Shown one piece after another: positions 6,446-8,159 of a DNA stretch of 8,159 nt. Where the stretch lies: contig JAQVJB010000082.1 of assembly GCA_028695395.1 (NCBI GenBank), positions 1-8,159 on the forward strand. Reading direction: 5' to 3'. Positions within the stretch are counted from its first letter, which is position 1, and the number at the start of each line of letters is the position of its first letter. The DNA is from Actinomycetota bacterium. GTDB lineage: Bacteria > Actinomycetota > Humimicrobiia > Humimicrobiales > Humimicrobiaceae. The position numbers and the translations under genes are program-made. The notes beneath the pieces were generated by a model, which ran no database searches, was not told where the DNA came from, and saw nothing but the letters and a program-made list of their open reading frames with translations.

Positions 6446-7876
6446 TCATATCCTGCAAGCCAGCCAGTTTTTTATTTCATCTTCCTGAGGTTCACATGCA
6501 TCAAACTCCAGATTATCGATATATCTTGATGCTTCATATAAAACAGGTGCGATCTTTCCATGAATGCCAGCTATATGATGTATATAAGGACCATAAATAA
6601 GTTTCTCTTCCCATTTGCTCCAGTCTTCTACCTTTATCCATAAGTATGTTCCCTTAGTCACTGGTCCATCCGTTCCTACGGCATGGCTGGCAAATAAAGA
6701 ATATCTACCATTTACTCCGTCAAATCTGACAATAGAGACTTCGCCTCCCTTGATTTCCCAGTTACATGTTCCTGCCGGATTGCCATCCAGGATAAAATGG
6801 CTGCCTATGCTGGATTTATCGTCTGCCTTCCTGAGAGAATATGGAAAAGGACCACAATGCCATAATAGTTCGGCATTATCATCATCTGGATGTCTTACTG
6901 TAACATCTGAAAAGAAAACGGGGTTCTCATTAAAAGTAGCTGCCTGGGCGATAAGAGCTGATACTGCACCGTTAATATCCGTTTCGCAGGCAACAGGAAT
7001 CATCTCGTCAAAAAGAAGTGCATTTGCCAGACACGGAACTATGCCAAGCATTGTCTGAAGACTATTCCAGCATTGTATTGCAAAAGCATTTATGCCTTCT
7101 GTTTCAGAAATATTTCTTAATACTGCCTTAAGGGCAATGATATTTTTCAGTTTTTCTTCAGCAATATCTACTTTCATTTTATTTTTAACATAATCAAATG
7201 TTTTCTTATAATCATCATTTGGTTTTTCAATCATTTCTTTTGACATTGCGGTAATATCGCCAAGATTATACGGTATTATTTCTATATTAAACCTTTCCAG
7301 CAATTCTCCTTCATTGCAGGTTACAGTCCAGAAATCCCTGGGTCTTACCCCTACCTGGCCGATTTTTATATTCTTAAAAAGTTTAACCACATTAGATGCT
7401 TTTACAAAATTATCAAATCCTCTTTTAAATATTTCATCATCTACTCTTGAATTAACAATATAGCTGAAAGGTATATTATATCTTTGCAGTATCTTGCTTG
7501 TAGCAAATAAGCCGCATTGCGTATCCCTTAGCCTTGAACCATCAGCAAGAGGAGCTTCATCTCTTGGCCCCCATAGAAGGAAGGGTTTTCTTAGTTCTGC
7601 AGCTAATTTTGATGTTGAGCTTTCAGTACCAAAATTACAATGAGGACTGAAAACCGCATCGACATTATTTTGTTTGAATTTATTTATTGCTTTTATGCTA
7701 TCTTCATCCGTAAGAATAAGACCGTCCTGGGCAATATCTTCAATATCAACGATTTTATGTCCAAAATCTTTTATTTTATTTCTTACTATTTCTTTATATT
7801 TAATTGCATCTTCTCTTGAAAAAACATTTCTTCTTGTAGGAGCATATCCTATTGTTAAATCTTTTTTTTCTAACAT
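6446..7876 (-). CDS. L-fucose/L-arabinose isomerase-like sugar isomerase
   Basis: This 476-residue protein resembles the L-fucose isomerase-like group that shares its fold with FucI and AraA: metal-dependent aldose-ketose isomerases acting in the cytoplasm. The N-terminal Rossmann-like region opens with IGYAPTRR (9-16). The middle has QVGVRPRDFWTV (174-185). The C-terminal catalytic part has CWNSLQTMLGIVPC (269-282), then ACETDINGA (296-304) supplying Glu298 and Asp300 as probable metal ligands. SDVTVRH at 323-329, WHCGP at 339-343 and YIHHIAGIHG at 431-440 provide further candidate histidines. The length is shorter than FucI (about 590) and near AraA (about 500). The ATG at 7876 has AAAGGA upstream with good spacing. 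It is the first complete gene of the sugar cluster, followed by two kinases, so its product should be a ketose for phosphorylation. Sugar identity cannot be read from sequence. Confidence 0.82.
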   Translation of the reverse strand: MLEKKDLTIGYAPTRRNVFSREDAIKYKEIVRNKIKDFGHKIVDIEDIAQDGLILTDEDSIKAINKFKQNNVDAVFSPHCNFGTESSTSKLAAELRKPFLLWGPRDEAPLADGSRLRDTQCGLFATSKILQRYNIPFSYIVNSRVDDEIFKRGFDNFVKASNVVKLFKNIKIGQVGVRPRDFWTVTCNEGELLERFNIEIIPYNLGDITAMSKEMIEKPNDDYKKTFDYVKNKMKVDIAEEKLKNIIALKAVLRNISETEGINAFAIQCWNSLQTMLGIVPCLANALLFDEMIPVACETDINGAVSALIAQAATFNENPVFFSDVTVRHPDDDNAELLWHCGPFPYSLRKADDKSSIGSHFILDGNPAGTCNWEIKGGEVSIVRFDGVNGRYSLFASHAVGTDGPVTKGTYLWIKVEDWSKWEEKLIYGPYIHHIAGIHGKIAPVLYEASRYIDNLEFDACEPQEDEIKNWLACRI

Positions 7877-7947
7877 TTTTTGTCCTTTATATTTTTAATC
7901 CTTTTTCAAATATTTATATTTAAAACTGTAAAATATTTAAGTCATTC

Positions 7948-7955
7948 TTCCGGAA
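7948..7955. promoter_or_regulatory. TTCCGGAA palindrome, possible operator at the isomerase promoter
   Basis: A perfect 8-bp palindrome is centred at 7951/7952 in otherwise AT-rich DNA. It overlaps the end of the predicted -10 box (7959-7954) and the likely start of transcription, where a repressor site would block initiation. The symmetry barely extends outward, so it is short for a LacI- or GntR-type operator. A related TCCGGA occurs at 115-120 near the other promoter. Confidence 0.25.
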
Positions 7956-7983
7956 TACATGTTTTTATAAGTATTTATGTCAA
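7954..7983 (-). promoter_or_regulatory. Predicted promoter of the sugar isomerase gene
   Basis: The minus strand has a perfect TTGACA at 7983-7978 and TGTATT at 7959-7954 (four of six consensus bases) with an 18-base spacer. Transcription would start near 7947, giving a leader of about 70 bases before the ATG at 7876, with the AAAGGA ribosome binding site at 7888-7883. It sits just downstream of a likely terminator of the preceding gene, so a new transcription unit starting here is coherent. Confidence 0.45.
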
Positions 7984-7994
7984 AAGCAAACATT

Positions 7995-8061
7995 AAATAT
8001 AAAGGCACCTGTCTTATTCATCTTAAGGAATGATTCCCAGAGAATTTATCACAAGTGCCTT
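7995..8061 (-). terminator. Likely intrinsic terminator or structured RNA after the edge gene
   Basis: On the minus-strand transcript AAGGCACUUGU (8061-8051) pairs with ACAGGUGCCUU (8012-8002) over 11 consecutive positions, including one G-U wobble. The same position would be a C-A mismatch on the other strand, so the structure favours leftward RNA. It starts 16 bases after the stop codon of the preceding gene and is followed by the U-rich UUUAUAUUU. The 38-base loop is long for a terminator, but it contains a small GGAA/UUCC hairpin (8037-8027). An alternative is a regulatory leader element of the isomerase gene. Confidence 0.5.
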
Positions 8062-8077
8062 ATTCTGTATTTAGAAA

Positions 8078-8159
8078 TTAAAGATTCCAGTAATCAGGAA
8101 GATATATTTTTTCACCACCTGCAATAGCTGAAAGATGGCCGCAAAGTCCCGCACTTGTC
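8078..8159 (-). CDS. C-terminal end of a gene running off the right edge, possibly Gfo/Idh/MocA oxidoreductase
   Basis: Twenty-six codons followed by TAA at 8080-8078 are open to the window edge on the minus strand, the same direction as the sugar genes. The peptide includes CGHLSAIAGG and ends EKIYLPDYWNL. A small-residue helix followed by a charged turn and a LPD-type strand is compatible with the C-terminus of Gfo/Idh/MocA NAD(P)-dependent sugar oxidoreductases, which often neighbour such isomerases and kinases. Too little is present to assign a family firmly. The downstream hairpin at 7995-8061 supports a genuine gene end here. Confidence 0.55.
   Translation of the reverse strand, partial: TSAGLCGHLSAIAGGEKIYLPDYWNL

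Noticed and set aside
6615..7058. 147-codon plus-strand open frame inside the isomerase region
   Set aside because: It is antisense to the strongly supported isomerase gene and shows no domain pattern or ribosome site; it is a composition shadow.

Overview
The window is very AT-rich (about one third GC by eye, with intergenic stretches far lower). It uses the standard bacterial code: TAA, TAG and TGA all end convincing genes. Several genes have Shine-Dalgarno sites. The content suggests a bacterial chromosome from a low-GC, sugar-using and probably anaerobic lineage. Enzyme families alone do not fix the phylum. Nothing indicates a phage, plasmid, IS element, CRISPR array, tRNA or rRNA. No gap between genes exceeds 224 bp.

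Layout: two gene groups converge near position 3090. The plus-strand group (219-3042) has four tightly packed genes. The first is a calcineurin-like metallophosphoesterase with a degenerate metal site. The second is a ParB/Srx-fold protein that overlaps it by 11 bp. Then come a TauE/SafE-type permease and a small three-helix membrane protein resembling DUF1634. A TTGAAA/TATAAA promoter lies just upstream of the first start codon and would give a very short leader.

The minus-strand group (8159 down to 3139) is carbohydrate catabolism. In transcription order it holds the last 26 codons of a gene running off the right edge (possibly a Gfo/Idh/MocA oxidoreductase), a likely terminator hairpin, a TTGACA promoter with an overlapping 8-bp palindrome, an L-fucose/L-arabinose-isomerase-like protein, an FGGY kinase of unresolved substrate, and a xylulokinase-type FGGY kinase. 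The chemistry fits aldose to ketose (isomerase) followed by ketose to ketose phosphate (kinase), feeding the pentose phosphate or an aldolase pathway. Two dissimilar kinases beside one isomerase suggest two substrates, or a branch for an unusual sugar or polyol. No transporter or transcription factor for the cluster lies inside the window.

The observations most worth following are the overlapping metallophosphoesterase/ParB-fold pair, which looks like an uncharacterised two-gene module, and the substrate question for the isomerase plus the second kinase. The hairpin-promoter-palindrome arrangement at 7948-8061 comes next, because its stem is better paired as RNA on the transcribed strand than on the other strand.
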